From contig NW_025930752.1 in assembly GCF_000764305.2 (NCBI RefSeq), positions 393,499 to 457,498 on the forward strand: DNA of 64,000 bases, written 5' to 3'. Origin of the DNA: Hyalella azteca. Lineage: Eukaryota > Arthropoda > Malacostraca > Amphipoda > Hyalellidae. A program made the position numbers and the translations under genes. Under the pieces are notes generated by a model, which saw nothing but the letters and a program-made list of their open reading frames with translations, ran no database searches and was not told the origin of the DNA. How positions within the stretch are numbered: the stretch's first letter is position 1; every line of letters starts with the position of its first letter. Shown here piece after piece: positions 1 through 10,685 of the stretch.

Positions 1-919
1 GAATCACTCAATTTAAGAGGTCCCTGTGGATGCGGGCCAAGTTGCAGGATGACTTATTCGTTTAAGAGTGTCCTTTGATATCATTAATACAAGACCACTG
101 TTTTTAGTTTATTAACAAAAAAATAATTTATACCATTCTCGGCAAGAATTTATTCGGAATTTGTTCATGATAGTAACTTCTATGGACCAAAACTTGTCAT
201 AAATTTATTTGAGTCTCAGCCCTTCTCAATACGAGTACTTAAATCGGCATTGATTAGAATTATATGACTCGAATGCAGATCAATGGCAACCTATTATTTA
301 TCACTCATAAATACACGAACAAAATAAAAACGGATGATGTAGCTGATGCAAACGTTTGCAAATTTTATACAAGATTAGCCATCGTTGCGCCCATTCAGAA
401 ATACAATGTTCCCAGCCATGATATTTAAATAATTTGATAAAAAAAATAAACCCAAAACTCACGTATTTTATTATCAAAGAATCGCGCTTGTGTCATTGTG
501 GTTCTGAAATTCACACACATAATTGAATATATTCACAGTAGCTTTGCATTGTTGACAAAGTTGAAAATGAAAGGGGCCGTTCGACAAGATTCCGAAGTGC
601 TAACAGATCCTATTTTTCGAGTTAATAACAAGCTATGCATTAAAAATAAAACAGAAATATTTATATATATAAATTCGACAAAAGGATCCGTTGAATTCAT
701 GACGGCACATGAATAAAACAGAATTCCAGTAACTGAAAACTGCTCAACTCTCACATTCCAAAATACAATTCAGGTGACTCTCGCCTTAAGAGCGAAGAAG
801 ACGATCGAGTTTATATCGTAGTTGTTAGGAAGCCGCACTCAAAACAAAGCTCCGAAATAACAGTAGTTGTTGCACTGCCGTGGACTTATACACGTTTATT
901 GGGAGAAAATTGGCGATCG
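1..919. other. AT-rich spacer, no gene seen
   Basis: No recognisable gene or repeat family. Frames of 72 aa (498-716, plus) and 73 aa (533-754, minus) overlap on opposite strands and neither resembles a known protein, so both are probably chance. Composition becomes more GC-balanced from about 780 onward. Confidence 0.5.
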
Positions 920-958
920 GCTGTTAGCCGTTCGATTGCTGTTAGCCGTTCGATTGCT
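920..958. repeat. 18-bp direct repeat, two copies
   Basis: The unit GCTGTTAGCCGTTCGATT occurs at 920-937 and again, identical, at 938-955, followed by the first three bases of a third unit. This is a local tandem duplication. Confidence 0.85.
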
Positions 959-982
959 CAATATACACTTGCTCGACGACCA

Positions 983-1159
983 TCAGCCGGTTGGTACAAA
1001 GTAGCGCCGCAGAATTGAAACCACCAGTTCCGAAACAGGTCGATTTGTTTCATTATTGCATTTATTACGCATGTAGGCTGCAAAACGGACGTACCTGCTC
1101 CGTAGCGGCTGACTCACTGCGGCCAGCTGACTTGCGCAGCGCCGTTCCGTATTAAACAT
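983..1159 (-). other. 58-codon open frame in a GC-richer island, unrecognised
   Basis: A minus-strand frame runs from ATG at 1159 to TGA at 983 and encodes 58 residues. The island (about 960-1150) is clearly richer in G+C than its surroundings, which is why I list it. The product is basic at the N terminus (MFNTERRC) and resembles no family I know. A GTACGT donor-like site lies inside it at about 1093, so part of it could instead be an exon. It may equally be a relic of a dispersed repeat or chance. Confidence 0.12.
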
Positions 1160-2490
1160 TTTTTTTTCTATTTATACTCAGTATCAATGGAAACATGACG
1201 AGTATACCGCCTGTCAAAACGGTGCCGGGTTATGCATAAACTGGGTAACAGTGGATGAGGCGCTTTCAGTACGATGACAATATTTATTTGTATATGCGTC
1301 AGTCCTAGTCTACAATCACTTCACTAAGGCTCAAAACTTGATTAAGATTTAAAGTTTTTCAAAAAATAATTTTCAAAGTATAGTTAAAGATATAGATATC
1401 GAACATGAACCATTGAAATTAATCGTCGTTGAGAGAAAAACAAACGGAATAAAACACTTTGAAGAACATTCCGCTTTCCCGAGCGTCGACACGGAAGAAC
1501 AATTACAAACTAAATAATAGCTTGAGCTTCATGCATGAAGAATAACTTTCAGCCGCTACAAATTGAGCGGCTTTTTTCTGTATTGTAATTCTAGACTGCA
1601 GTGTATAACCCATAGCAAATAAACGGGAATTTACAAATGACTCTCTGGATACTCAATAAAAACTGTCGTATGATTACCGTTGAGTTCAGAATGTCGAAAG
1701 AGAGGTCACTGGGTGGCTCTTCATTTCAAACAATGTTTACCCGCAGCCACGATTACAGTGATAAATTTAAAAGTTTAATAAGGATCATTTGGGAATTTTA
1801 TGTGAATAAGTTATGAGGCAAAATTTATTGAGCTAAATACGGGGATCATTAATCTATTTCTTGAATTTATATGCATTGATGCATGTCAGAAGCAACATTC
1901 AAGACAGAATGTTAATAAACAAATGTCACATAATTGCAGCTTAAACGGTAGATTTTGCAATAAATTATAACAAATTTTCTCGCAGTAATAAATTTCTCAT
2001 AATAATAAATAGAGACAATTTTGTTATACGGAAAACGCAGAGGCAAATACTTTCTAATCAATTTTAACGCATATCGTAGCAAGAACGACCTAGAAAAGCT
2101 TACTTGAATTTGATGCAATAAAGACATCTGTCTTATTTAAACAGAATAAATCAATCTGTATTTTAAAAATATTTATAATCGTGTTCCGTCTCGAAAGATT
2201 CGGCGAATCTGAATGTGAGAAGGAAATTCTGGATGTACAGTATATCCTGAGAATGAACCAATATCACATTGCGCGAAAGAAATCATGTTCCCCTAATTCA
2301 CGTTAACTCATGTATTCTATTAATGATTTGTAGAACATATTTCTTGGGCAACCTCCTGCACTAGAGGATTATTAGCGATTAATTTTAGAATGATTTAATG
2401 GCGAAATTTCCAACGCCAGCAGTGACCGATTACCTGAACTGAGAACGAGACGACGAAACTCTGATTGCTCGCTCAATCTAATATTAAGTT
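1160..2490. other. AT-rich spacer, no gene seen
   Basis: The only frame of note is 71 aa on the minus strand at 1912-2127. It is rich in I, K, L, F and Y, as expected from AT-rich noise. No repeat array or RNA gene is visible. Confidence 0.5.
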
Positions 2491-2780
2491 GGTTACTGGG
2501 TCACTCAGCAAATGGCAATTTGATCATTTAAGCAAATGGTCACTTACCTTCTTTCAGCAAATAGACACTAACTCATTTCAGTCAAAGTTCACTGGATAAT
2601 TTCAGCAAATGTCTGCTTTATCGTTTCAGCAGAATGCCACTGGGTGATTTCAGCAAATGGACCCTGAGAAATTTCGACAAATGGCCACTGGGTTATTTCA
2701 GCAAACAGACCCTGAAAATTTTCAGCAAATAACCTTTCGAAAATTTCAGCAAAGGGTCACTGGGTCATCTCAGCAATAAT
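2491..2780 (+). repeat. Diverged 24-bp minisatellite, about 12 units
   Basis: A CAGCAAAT-type core recurs at 2555, 2579, 2603, 2627, 2651, 2675, 2699, 2723, 2747 and 2771, exactly 24 bp apart. Less regular units start near 2506 and 2530. Each unit continues with a GGCCACTGGGT-like segment and TTT. Because 24 is a multiple of three, the plus frame from 2552 reads as octapeptides such as FQQMATGL, FQQTDPEN and FQQITFRK. TAA and TGA interrupt the eighth position of two units, and the frame ends with TAA at 2777-2779. It is either a non-coding minisatellite or a decayed octapeptide-repeat exon. Confidence 0.8.
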
Positions 2781-2782
2781 TC

Positions 2783-5700
2783 TCGAAATATTTAAAAAAT
2801 ATATCTTTTAAATTATTATAATCTATTTAAAACAAGCCGTTACATTGCCGGCAACCTGAAACGTTCGACAAGTTCGCAAACTTGTTTCATTATTCTTCAG
2901 CTTTTAGTGTGCACCATTTCCCTTATCTGCCCTATAAGAAATAATTAATTCGTTTCCAAATAGGTAAAATAACACCCAAATATCATATATACCTATAACC
3001 AAAGTTATATTGTTAAATTGTTATATCGATCTTAACCTCTATTGTGATTAAGAGTTAAGGTTACTATTACCTACTTAAGGAGATATAACGGTACCTAAAT
3101 ACTAAAGGTGACATTACCGTATAAATACATAAGGAGGTAAAGCAGCATCCAAATACTAAAGGAGATATACCTAACCGTACCCCAATAAATTATATTGAAA
3201 TTTTTAATAATTTTGTTGGCATGCAATTAGAAAATAAATAAACAAATTTTGTAATGCTATCCAAGGAGAGAAATTAAATAATCAATAAATTTTACTTTCT
3301 CAAGTAAATTATAAATATTCTGGTTTGACGAAAAAACTCTCTGTCAACAATGGAACGCCGATAAATAATTCAAATGTCTTCGTTGATATGTCAATGTATA
3401 AATCGTCATATCAACCACGAAATCTCATTCATATGTTCAAATTTGCACTATGTTAAATCTATATAGAAAATTTCGAGAGCAGAGCAAATGTTCGCAGTAA
3501 ACCCGAGCAATTTTAGAACTTTTACAATTCAAATTTCCTCTCAAATCTCGCATTTCAGGCAGGAAATACATGAATATTTTCTCAACAGATATACTCGAAC
3601 ATCAGGCAATTAGTAACATAGATGTGCATCGCATAAATTAAACTATCCACAGGGAATGATAACTAATGCAGCATGATCCTTGATTAATATAACATGTATT
3701 TGGCCACAGTTTTCAATTATTTAATCAAATCAATGGCAGACGCACATTAATTTGATTATCTGCGCCTGTATAGCATATAGCAACTGATCGAGGTTCACGA
3801 CTCAACAAACTTCATTGAAATTCCAAAAAGTTCACTCGTACCTGGCCAAATTCACTCGTACCTGGCCAATTACGTATCAAATTTTTCCAATTTTTAATTA
3901 AGCAAATTGATTTACCCAGGTGGGTGACGTGCTCGATTTTTATAATGTTAATAATTCGAGGTAGTTTACATGCCAATATTAGTTCAAGAATTGCATGTAA
4001 GTGGATTTCAGGGAACCTTTGTCAGCATAACATTGTTGCTTCACAGTTAAATGTTGCTAAAAGGGTTAATTATAGCATTACGAAAAGATGGGGGATATTT
4101 GATCTTTCACAAGCTGAGAAGATGTTACCTCTGATGAAAATTGGAATTGCGTTTTAGAAATAGTGACTTTTTCACCAAGTAAGTCAGTCAACAACAATTT
4201 GTAGGTTAAAATTAAATAGAGGAGATTTTACATATTTTATATGAGTACCCAACTGGTTATAAATAGGAAGATATATAATATGGTTAATATCATTGACATT
4301 ATTACTATTAATGTTCCAGGTAAGTTGAAATACTTTATACGGCAAAATAATTGGATGACAGTAAATCGATCCACGAGATAAAATAAAGCACGTCCAGAAA
4401 ATATTTAAATTTAATAATGCGTTTTCTAAGACGAAAGTGAAGATCAGTGGAAGTTTTGAATGATAACCTCGGAGAACGAATGAACATGGATAGTTGGTTT
4501 CGTCTATAGGCGGTAGACGGTAGTCTAATTGTTCGAAAATATAAATCTTAAGACTTTAAAAAAATGAGCGTGAAAAATGCCTAAAACGACATTTTTTACT
4601 GTTTTTCATTGTGAATTTTCCGCTATCTCTGTCGAGTTTTTTTAGACAAATCCAGCGAATATGATGAATTGAATAGAAAAAATTTGCAACTGCAACGTAT
4701 TTGAGACCCGATTTTTGTGGTGTTCTAGCTAGCTGTTATAATCGATTGGCATCAGCTTTAGTGAAACGCAAAGAATGATTTAAGAAAATTTTTCTTTAAG
4801 AAGAAGACGATACATAATACATGTATTGTCGTGTATTCTACTGCTGAAAAATAATTTCATCGCCTGCAAATATATACAATTAAATCAAGTGATTGCTTGT
4901 AATGTGTATTGTAGTCGTATGGAAATTAAATGGTATTTATATGATGGTTATGTCGTAATTAGGAGGTGGTTGTATGGAAGCTAAATGATAGCTAAGTGGT
5001 ATTTACATGGTATTTAAGTGGTGGTTACATACTAGGTAAGTTATAGGTCTTTGCGGGGGCCCCGATGTTCACATTACTCAATATTTGTTATAGTTTAGGA
5101 TTGGTGAATTAAAAAAGTCTCACAATTTTAGTTCTAGTTAGAAAGTTAGCCGTTCACTCATCATAATTATTGAAAACTTTAAAAAGAGATAAACCGAGGA
5201 ATTTGTTTATACGTAATACACATATATATCTAATGAATGTGCATTGCTTAGCATTCAGGCGCATTCAATAACATCATTCCTAACTAAATAGCTATGAACC
5301 AACTTAATCAATTACACAAGTATTGCACCAGTAGTCAAAAATATTCAAGTAGAGAAGAAGCAAAATGTTCGCAAATGTTTCACAAGCGAACAGCGTTAAT
5401 ATATTTCGTGCCAAGCAACATTAATGTAAAGATGGAACGCATCTCTCAGTCTAATTAGCATGGAAACAAAGTCTGGCCGGACACAACGTAACATTTAGCC
5501 AGGATAATTACTGTCACTAACAAAAAATAATTTCATATTACGTAGACATTTTAAGAACGAAAATTAAAAAAAAGGAAATATAAGATACGCGTAGGACGGA
5601 AATGAACCGGTGCAATATAATAATAGGCTTCTTTTATTTCTGATAAATGTGTAAGTAATAGAAATATTGTGAGCAGAAATTAATGATGACACAATTCAAC

Positions 5701-6440
5701 ATAAACTTGGGAAATGTTATAATATAAGCGATAATTGGGAAATATTGAGAATGGAAATGAACTGTACCTTATAATGGCTAGCTGCTTATTTTCCTACGTT
5801 TATAATTTTACAAAGTTTGTCAGCTAGAGAAATGCTGCTTCCCCACGATACCGTTTAGCCGTCATCGCCAGCACATCAATATAGGATTTTTATAATTATT
5901 ATAAAATGCGAGATGAAACTTCTAATAAAATTGAATGCTTTAACGATTATTTTTTAAGAAAACATTAATGTCCGTGTCTGGAACCGAATTGTGATTATTG
6001 TATCCTGTGTATAATGTGTTTTATCCTTTATTGTGTTAACATAACCACTAAATTAAACAACAACTACATTACTATTGTTAGTATAGTATATGTAAAATAA
6101 AATTCCAGCCTTGCGTTCTTCAAATGTATACATTTATATACAACTTGCATCTTATTGGTTTAATATACTAAATAAAAAAGAAAAATATATAGAAAACGAA
6201 TTTAGCGAAACATAGTTTGCAATCGTTTTGCATTCTACAGAGAAGTCATTTTATATATTTTTGATATATATTGAATGAAAATTAATTCCCATGCCCAACA
6301 ATTTAGTAGCCACTTCTGATTTTTAATTACTTTAACGTAAAATCTAATCTTCTGATCCACATACGCGTGATTTCAAATAATTTTATAGAAAATAAGTTTT
6401 AGTAACAATCGTATAATAATTTTAGATTCATCCTATGAGA
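2783..6440. other. AT-rich spacer or intron territory with minor repeats
   Basis: No exon is recognised. If the exon at 6450-6489 is real, this stretch would be its first intron, since the gene runs toward lower coordinates. Minor repeats: short AAGGAGATATA-type motifs at about 3040-3180, a 20-bp perfect tandem duplication at 3831-3870, and degenerate GGTATTTA-type repeats at about 4915-5040. The single 77-aa frame at 3924-4157 (plus) is unrecognised. Confidence 0.4.
3831..3870. repeat. 20-bp tandem duplication
   Basis: The 20-bp unit beginning TTCACTCGTACCTGGCCAA occurs at 3831-3850 and 3851-3870 with one terminal difference. Confidence 0.85.
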
Positions 6441-6449
6441 TTTACTTAC

Positions 6450-6489
6450 CAGCCGCAACAAGCAGAACTAGAAGACTCGCTGTAATCAT
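6450..6489 (-). CDS. Putative first coding exon of a secreted-protein gene (partial)
   Basis: Reading the minus strand, ATG at 6489-6487 opens a frame encoding MITASLLVLLVAA plus the first base of the next codon. It is followed directly by GTAAGT at 6449-6444, a consensus splice donor in phase 1. The residues form an uninterrupted hydrophobic core with small residues near the end, as expected of a signal peptide. A very short signal-peptide exon followed by a phase-1 intron is common in arthropod cuticle-protein and other small secreted-protein genes; that assignment is inference, because no mature-protein exon was found. Upstream on the same strand an in-frame TAA precedes the ATG, and AT-rich TATA-like sequence lies about 20-45 bp upstream. 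Later exons should lie left of 6444, perhaps beyond the window. Chance is possible because the exon is only 40 nt. Confidence 0.4.
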
Positions 6490-6499
6490 CTTCAGGGCG

Positions 6500-6967
6500 A
6501 TAAATCCGGTGTAGATGAGATTTAATATATTAATAGATCAGATTTGATAATGATAGCCCACACGAAAGTCAAGCCAGTTTCCGATAAAAAACTTGCCCGA
6601 AAAAATTGCGAACTTTAACGTGAGAGTCACGAGAGAGCAGCTACAATGTGTCAGAGCTCGTCTGATTTTCGCATTAAAATATAATTAACACAATATTTGT
6701 TTAATGCTGCTGTAATGTTTGTTTCTTTGTCACTGGGATCATTAACAACTAATCTCAAATCGTGTTCGTTCCAAAACAACTCGTGCTATTGCATGTTGTT
6801 CATTTACACATCAGACAAGTGCCCAGAGAGTCACTGGTTACAGAGGGCGCAGCAAACACGCGCATGCTCCCCTTACGACGACAGCGCGGTAACTGAAGCA
6901 CTGACCTCACTATTGCCCCTAACACCGCGCCGCCCCCGCGCCCCTCGACGCAAAGGTGAGCTATGGA
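6500..6967. other. Upstream region of the putative exon, then spacer
   Basis: On the minus strand this is the presumed 5' untranslated and promoter side of the exon at 6450-6489. It contains the AT palindrome TATTAATATATTAAA at about 6511-6525 but no clear TATA-initiator pair. A 107-aa plus frame starting at 6697 owes its last part to the neighbouring minisatellite and is not considered a gene. Confidence 0.3.
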
Positions 6968-7407
6968 AACGCAAGACTGTAGACTGGATACCACCTAGAC
7001 ATAGCGTACTGGTAGGGTAAAGAACGCAAGACTGTAGACTGGATACCACCTATACATGGCATACGGGGAGGGTAAGAAACGCAAGACTGTAGACTGGATA
7101 CCACCTATACATGGCGTACGGGGAGGGTAAAGAACGCTAGACTGTAGACTGGATACCACCTATACGCGGCGTACGGGGAGGGTAAAGAATGCACGACTGT
7201 AGACTGGATTCCACCTATACATGGCGTACGGGGAGGGTAAGGAACGCAAGACTGTTGACTGGATACCACATATACATGGCGTACGGGGAGGGTAAAGAAC
7301 GCAAGACTTTAGACTGGATACCACCTATACATGGCGTACGGGTAGGGTAAGGAACGCAAGACTGTGGACTGGATACCACCTATACATGGCGTACGGGGAG
7401 GGTAAGA
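6968..7407. repeat. 55-bp minisatellite, eight copies
   Basis: Units begin with AACGCAAGACTGTAGACTGG at 6968, 7023, 7078, 7133, 7188, 7243, 7298 and 7353, a constant 55-bp period. Each ends with GTACGGGGAGGGTAA or a close variant. Copies differ by only a few substitutions, so the array is fairly young. No open frame spans it. Confidence 0.95.
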
Positions 7408-7962
7408 ATGGCATCAAATAGGAGACCAGAGCAATATAATGAATTTTAATGGTGAAAGAGCTGGGAAAAATTTTGTTGAATGAGATCATCATGTCATTTG
7501 TAAATAAATGAAGTTATTCGTAAATATACACATAAAAATTATATTTACAATTGTATAGCAAAATTTCATTTTTCTCTGAATTTATAGCAAAATTTAAAGC
7601 TGTGACAAATATATATTGTAATAGGTATAATTTTTGTATAAAAGTATACAAAAAATGATGAAAATGATCCTGAATTTAAAAGCAGAACGGCTCTGTCTCT
7701 TCTCTCTGGAGGCACGTGAAACAAAATGTCTACATTTGGAAAAATGACGCATGCATGAGTCAATGAGTCAAGATTAAACATCAAGCAATAGGAATTCATT
7801 GAAATTGCTCCGAAGATGTTAAAAAAATCGGTGGAAAAAAATTGTCTAATCAGCCTCATAGATCAAGTTTCATCAAAAATACTGTAGCCGCAGCTTAGAC
7901 GCACCTCGTGTAGCATTCGCTTATCACGCATCTCCGTCAGCGTGTATCACTTTTGCTGTCCA
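7408..7962. other. AT-rich spacer
   Basis: No gene is recognised. A 97-aa minus frame (7566-7859) is rich in F, I, S and Y with no motif and is treated as chance. Confidence 0.45.
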
Positions 7963-8109
7963 GGGGCCATATTTTCAGAATTCGCTAAGTGAACGTAAGT
8001 ACTTACGCTCTATTTTCTTGTCTATGATTGGCGGATTTTGCTTGAAAACCCGTCAATGATTGGCTGATGAACTTACGATCTCTTAACTTTTTTGAAAGTA
8101 TATAGGCCC
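7963..8109 (+). mobile_element. 147-bp MITE-like element, copy A
   Basis: This is a short non-coding element present at four loci in the window. It starts GGGGCCATA-TTTTCA and ends TTTTTTGAAAGTATATAGGCCC, so its ends are imperfect inverted repeats of about 18 bp. Near the left end it carries the palindrome CGTAAGTACTTACG. The middle contains two related TGATTGG motifs. A target-site duplication is not clear, so no superfamily is assigned. Confidence 0.8.
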
Positions 8110-10567
8110 AGTACGGTATACGGTGTACAAACGCTGGACATATTTATTGTAATTTCATTAAGCAATCTTGTCTGATTTAAGTAGTAATAGGATTTATAAA
8201 TCTACGTAATGGTATCTTCAACTTTTGTAGAAATAGATGCAAAATAATTTCAAACTGCGGAATTAGGCCCATGACTGGGCTGTGGCAGTGGTTTTGAGCC
8301 TATAACTGTAGCTGTGGCTTGTGACTGTGTTGGTGAACATTTGTTCGTGTTTATTGGAATTAAATTTTCTCTCTTTAGTTACCTAAGTTTCATTGGCCAT
8401 GCCATGCCCTTGTGTGAATTAAATAGGCAGGGAACGTGAAGACCAACGCACAGGATGGTTTGGTTACCAACTATAGGCTGAATAACTGGAATTAGCGATT
8501 ACAAATACTTTATTGTTAAATGAATGCTTAGCAATATAAAAACACAAATTTCTGTTCAATATATAGTATAATAGGTCTCCAAATGTCTCGAAATTGCGAC
8601 TTTTCTACACGTCATAAATCGTGAATCCTTCAGACTGAAAATTGTTCAGCTGATAACACGTATCGTCGTATGAGCCTATCATTTTCAGCTGATAAGACGC
8701 CTCGTTTTGTTAGACTATCATTGATCTTTCGTGCATCGTAGAGGAAGACTATGAATTATCATGAATCGCATAAAGTTATTGATTTCTGTTATAATGTGGC
8801 CCAGTAAATATAAGATGAACGTATAGATGAGCCATTCTCAGGACTAATAGTTTCATTTTAAATATGAAGATTTAACCGGAGAGGAATGTCGATGTGAGGC
8901 GAATATAATTTATAGTGATTTAAGAAGACATTGCCACGTAAGCAGTTGTGCAGTTCATTTCGAAATAATAAAAACTATAATGCCTATAGCACTTCAGTTA
9001 AGTCAAAACTAATCAAGTAAATTACTTGGTTATAATAAATTTGGTTTTGACAGAAGTGAAAATAAGTGAAAATTAGTCTAAATTATGTGTGCGAAAACAT
9101 AATTTGACTCAATAAATTTCGTTCATGAGAATTTGGCTAAATTGTTCGCAAATTGCAAATTCCTGCCGTGCCTCGCATAAACACAAAGAAGCCTGCAAGC
9201 ATTTCATTAAATTTCCTAAATAATACGAAAACCTCCTCAGTAAAATTTGTGCCTGAGTTGAGAGATTATTCACTTTATATTCAAAATTTATAGTTTACGT
9301 CTATCTATATTCACACACGAAGAAAAGTCATTGATATCTTTTTGTCAACGTTTTACCTAATTAAAACTAAAATAGATTTATGACTCAAGATGGATTATCC
9401 AAAAAAAGTTTCAGTTTACAAAAAAGGCAACCTGTTCAATTAAGCTCAAATATCTCACTGAGAAGTGAGAATATCTCTTATTTCCGATGTTTTGTCGGCA
9501 GTCTCTTGTCCGTGTTCAAGTTCCCTAACCGCGCCAAATAACGGTGGATTCGTTTTGCCGTCTTAATGGTTTACTTGATTAGTATTCTGGTTGAAAAGAA
9601 CTATACCTCATTCACTCCTAAATTCTGCACGTTTGTATTTTTTCAGTGTGCAAAGATTATGTCAATGGAAGGCAGCCTCTGTTGCACTCAATGAATCTTA
9701 AAATATGAATTAATTGCTTACCTCAGAGCCCATGAGCTAATTCGCGAAATTACTGAGAATAGTTAATGTTAAACGAATAAAATTTCAATTAACTCTAGAA
9801 TTTTACGTTTACTACCTTTTTTATTTCACATAAAAAATATCACCAAGACTTCGTTGTACTATTTATACTATTTCGTTATACTATTTATATGCTAAAAATT
9901 TTACTTTCATTTTGGTTTACAGGCGCAGTTCATTGCGCATGAACCAGCACGTGGACCTCTCGCGTGAAGTGGTCGATCAGAAATTTCACTGGAATGGAAA
10001 CCACGACAACGTGAAAGCATTAATAAAGATTTATATATAACTTCCATACAATTTAATCGAAAATTTTCAGTCATAACCGCATCAGGCGTGAATGGGCTGA
10101 AGGAATTATTTCATATTTGAACGATTTATTGCATCGCGCACGAGAAGCTCAAATGTAATGATTACGTGTAAGAAGTCAAAATTTATTCCTTTGTCTCAGA
10201 ATATTCCAGTCAATTAAAATCGTGAATGACCATGATAAACTCTATAAAATTTTATAATTAATCAATGAATAATGTTTTTAATTCATCATCGTACAATGAA
10301 TTTTGAGTCCAGTTCAGGTCACCCATCCAGGTCCAAGTTCGTGACATTTCTGCAATTCGCGACGTCGCAGTGCAAACGAGCGATAGTGAAGCCTTCAGTG
10401 ATTACGATTGCGTGCGTGACAGCGAATTGTTTTATGGTTTTGATTAGCCAGGCTACACAAAGCTTCATTCGTTTTATTTTACAGCTCTTAATCGATTTGT
10501 GAGTTAATGCCTAGCACCGCATGTCACGCCTCGCTGAGTTCAAACCTTCAAGATCTTCACCCTAGCA
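8110..10567. other. AT-rich spacer
   Basis: No firm gene. A 22-bp tandem pair containing TACTATTTATA lies at 9852-9889. A pyrimidine-rich stretch ending in TTTACAG at 9922 looks like a splice acceptor and is followed by 39 open codons (9924-10040), discussed as a weak exon candidate. A 76-aa plus frame at 10272-10502 is unrecognised. Confidence 0.4.
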
Positions 10568-10605
10568 TGCGTTTTCTACTTTCAATTTTGGCGGTAGAAA
10601 ACGCA
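10568..10605. repeat. Perfect 12-bp inverted repeat (hairpin 1)
   Basis: TGCGTTTTCTAC at 10568-10579 is exactly complementary to GTAGAAAACGCA at 10594-10605, separated by 14 bases that include TTTTGGCG. A longer hairpin with a related loop follows 43 bases downstream. Confidence 0.9.
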
Positions 10606-10648
10606 CACTTTATTGGTCTAATGTTTAATTGGATATTGCCGCCGGTTT

Positions 10649-10685
10649 TGCATTAGTGTATTTTGGCGTGAAATACACTAATGCA
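10649..10685. repeat. Perfect 15-bp inverted repeat (hairpin 2)
   Basis: TGCATTAGTGTATTT at 10649-10663 pairs perfectly with AAATACACTAATGCA at 10671-10685 around the 7-base loop TGGCGTG. Both hairpin loops carry TTGGCG, and CCGCC between them complements GGCGG of the first loop, so the pair could form a compound structure. Confidence 0.9.

Noticed and set aside
4280..4319. ATG plus 13 codons ending in CCAG before GTAAGT
   Set aside because: The donor match is good, but the peptide (MVNIIDIITINVP) is what AT-rich noise gives and there is no supporting context.
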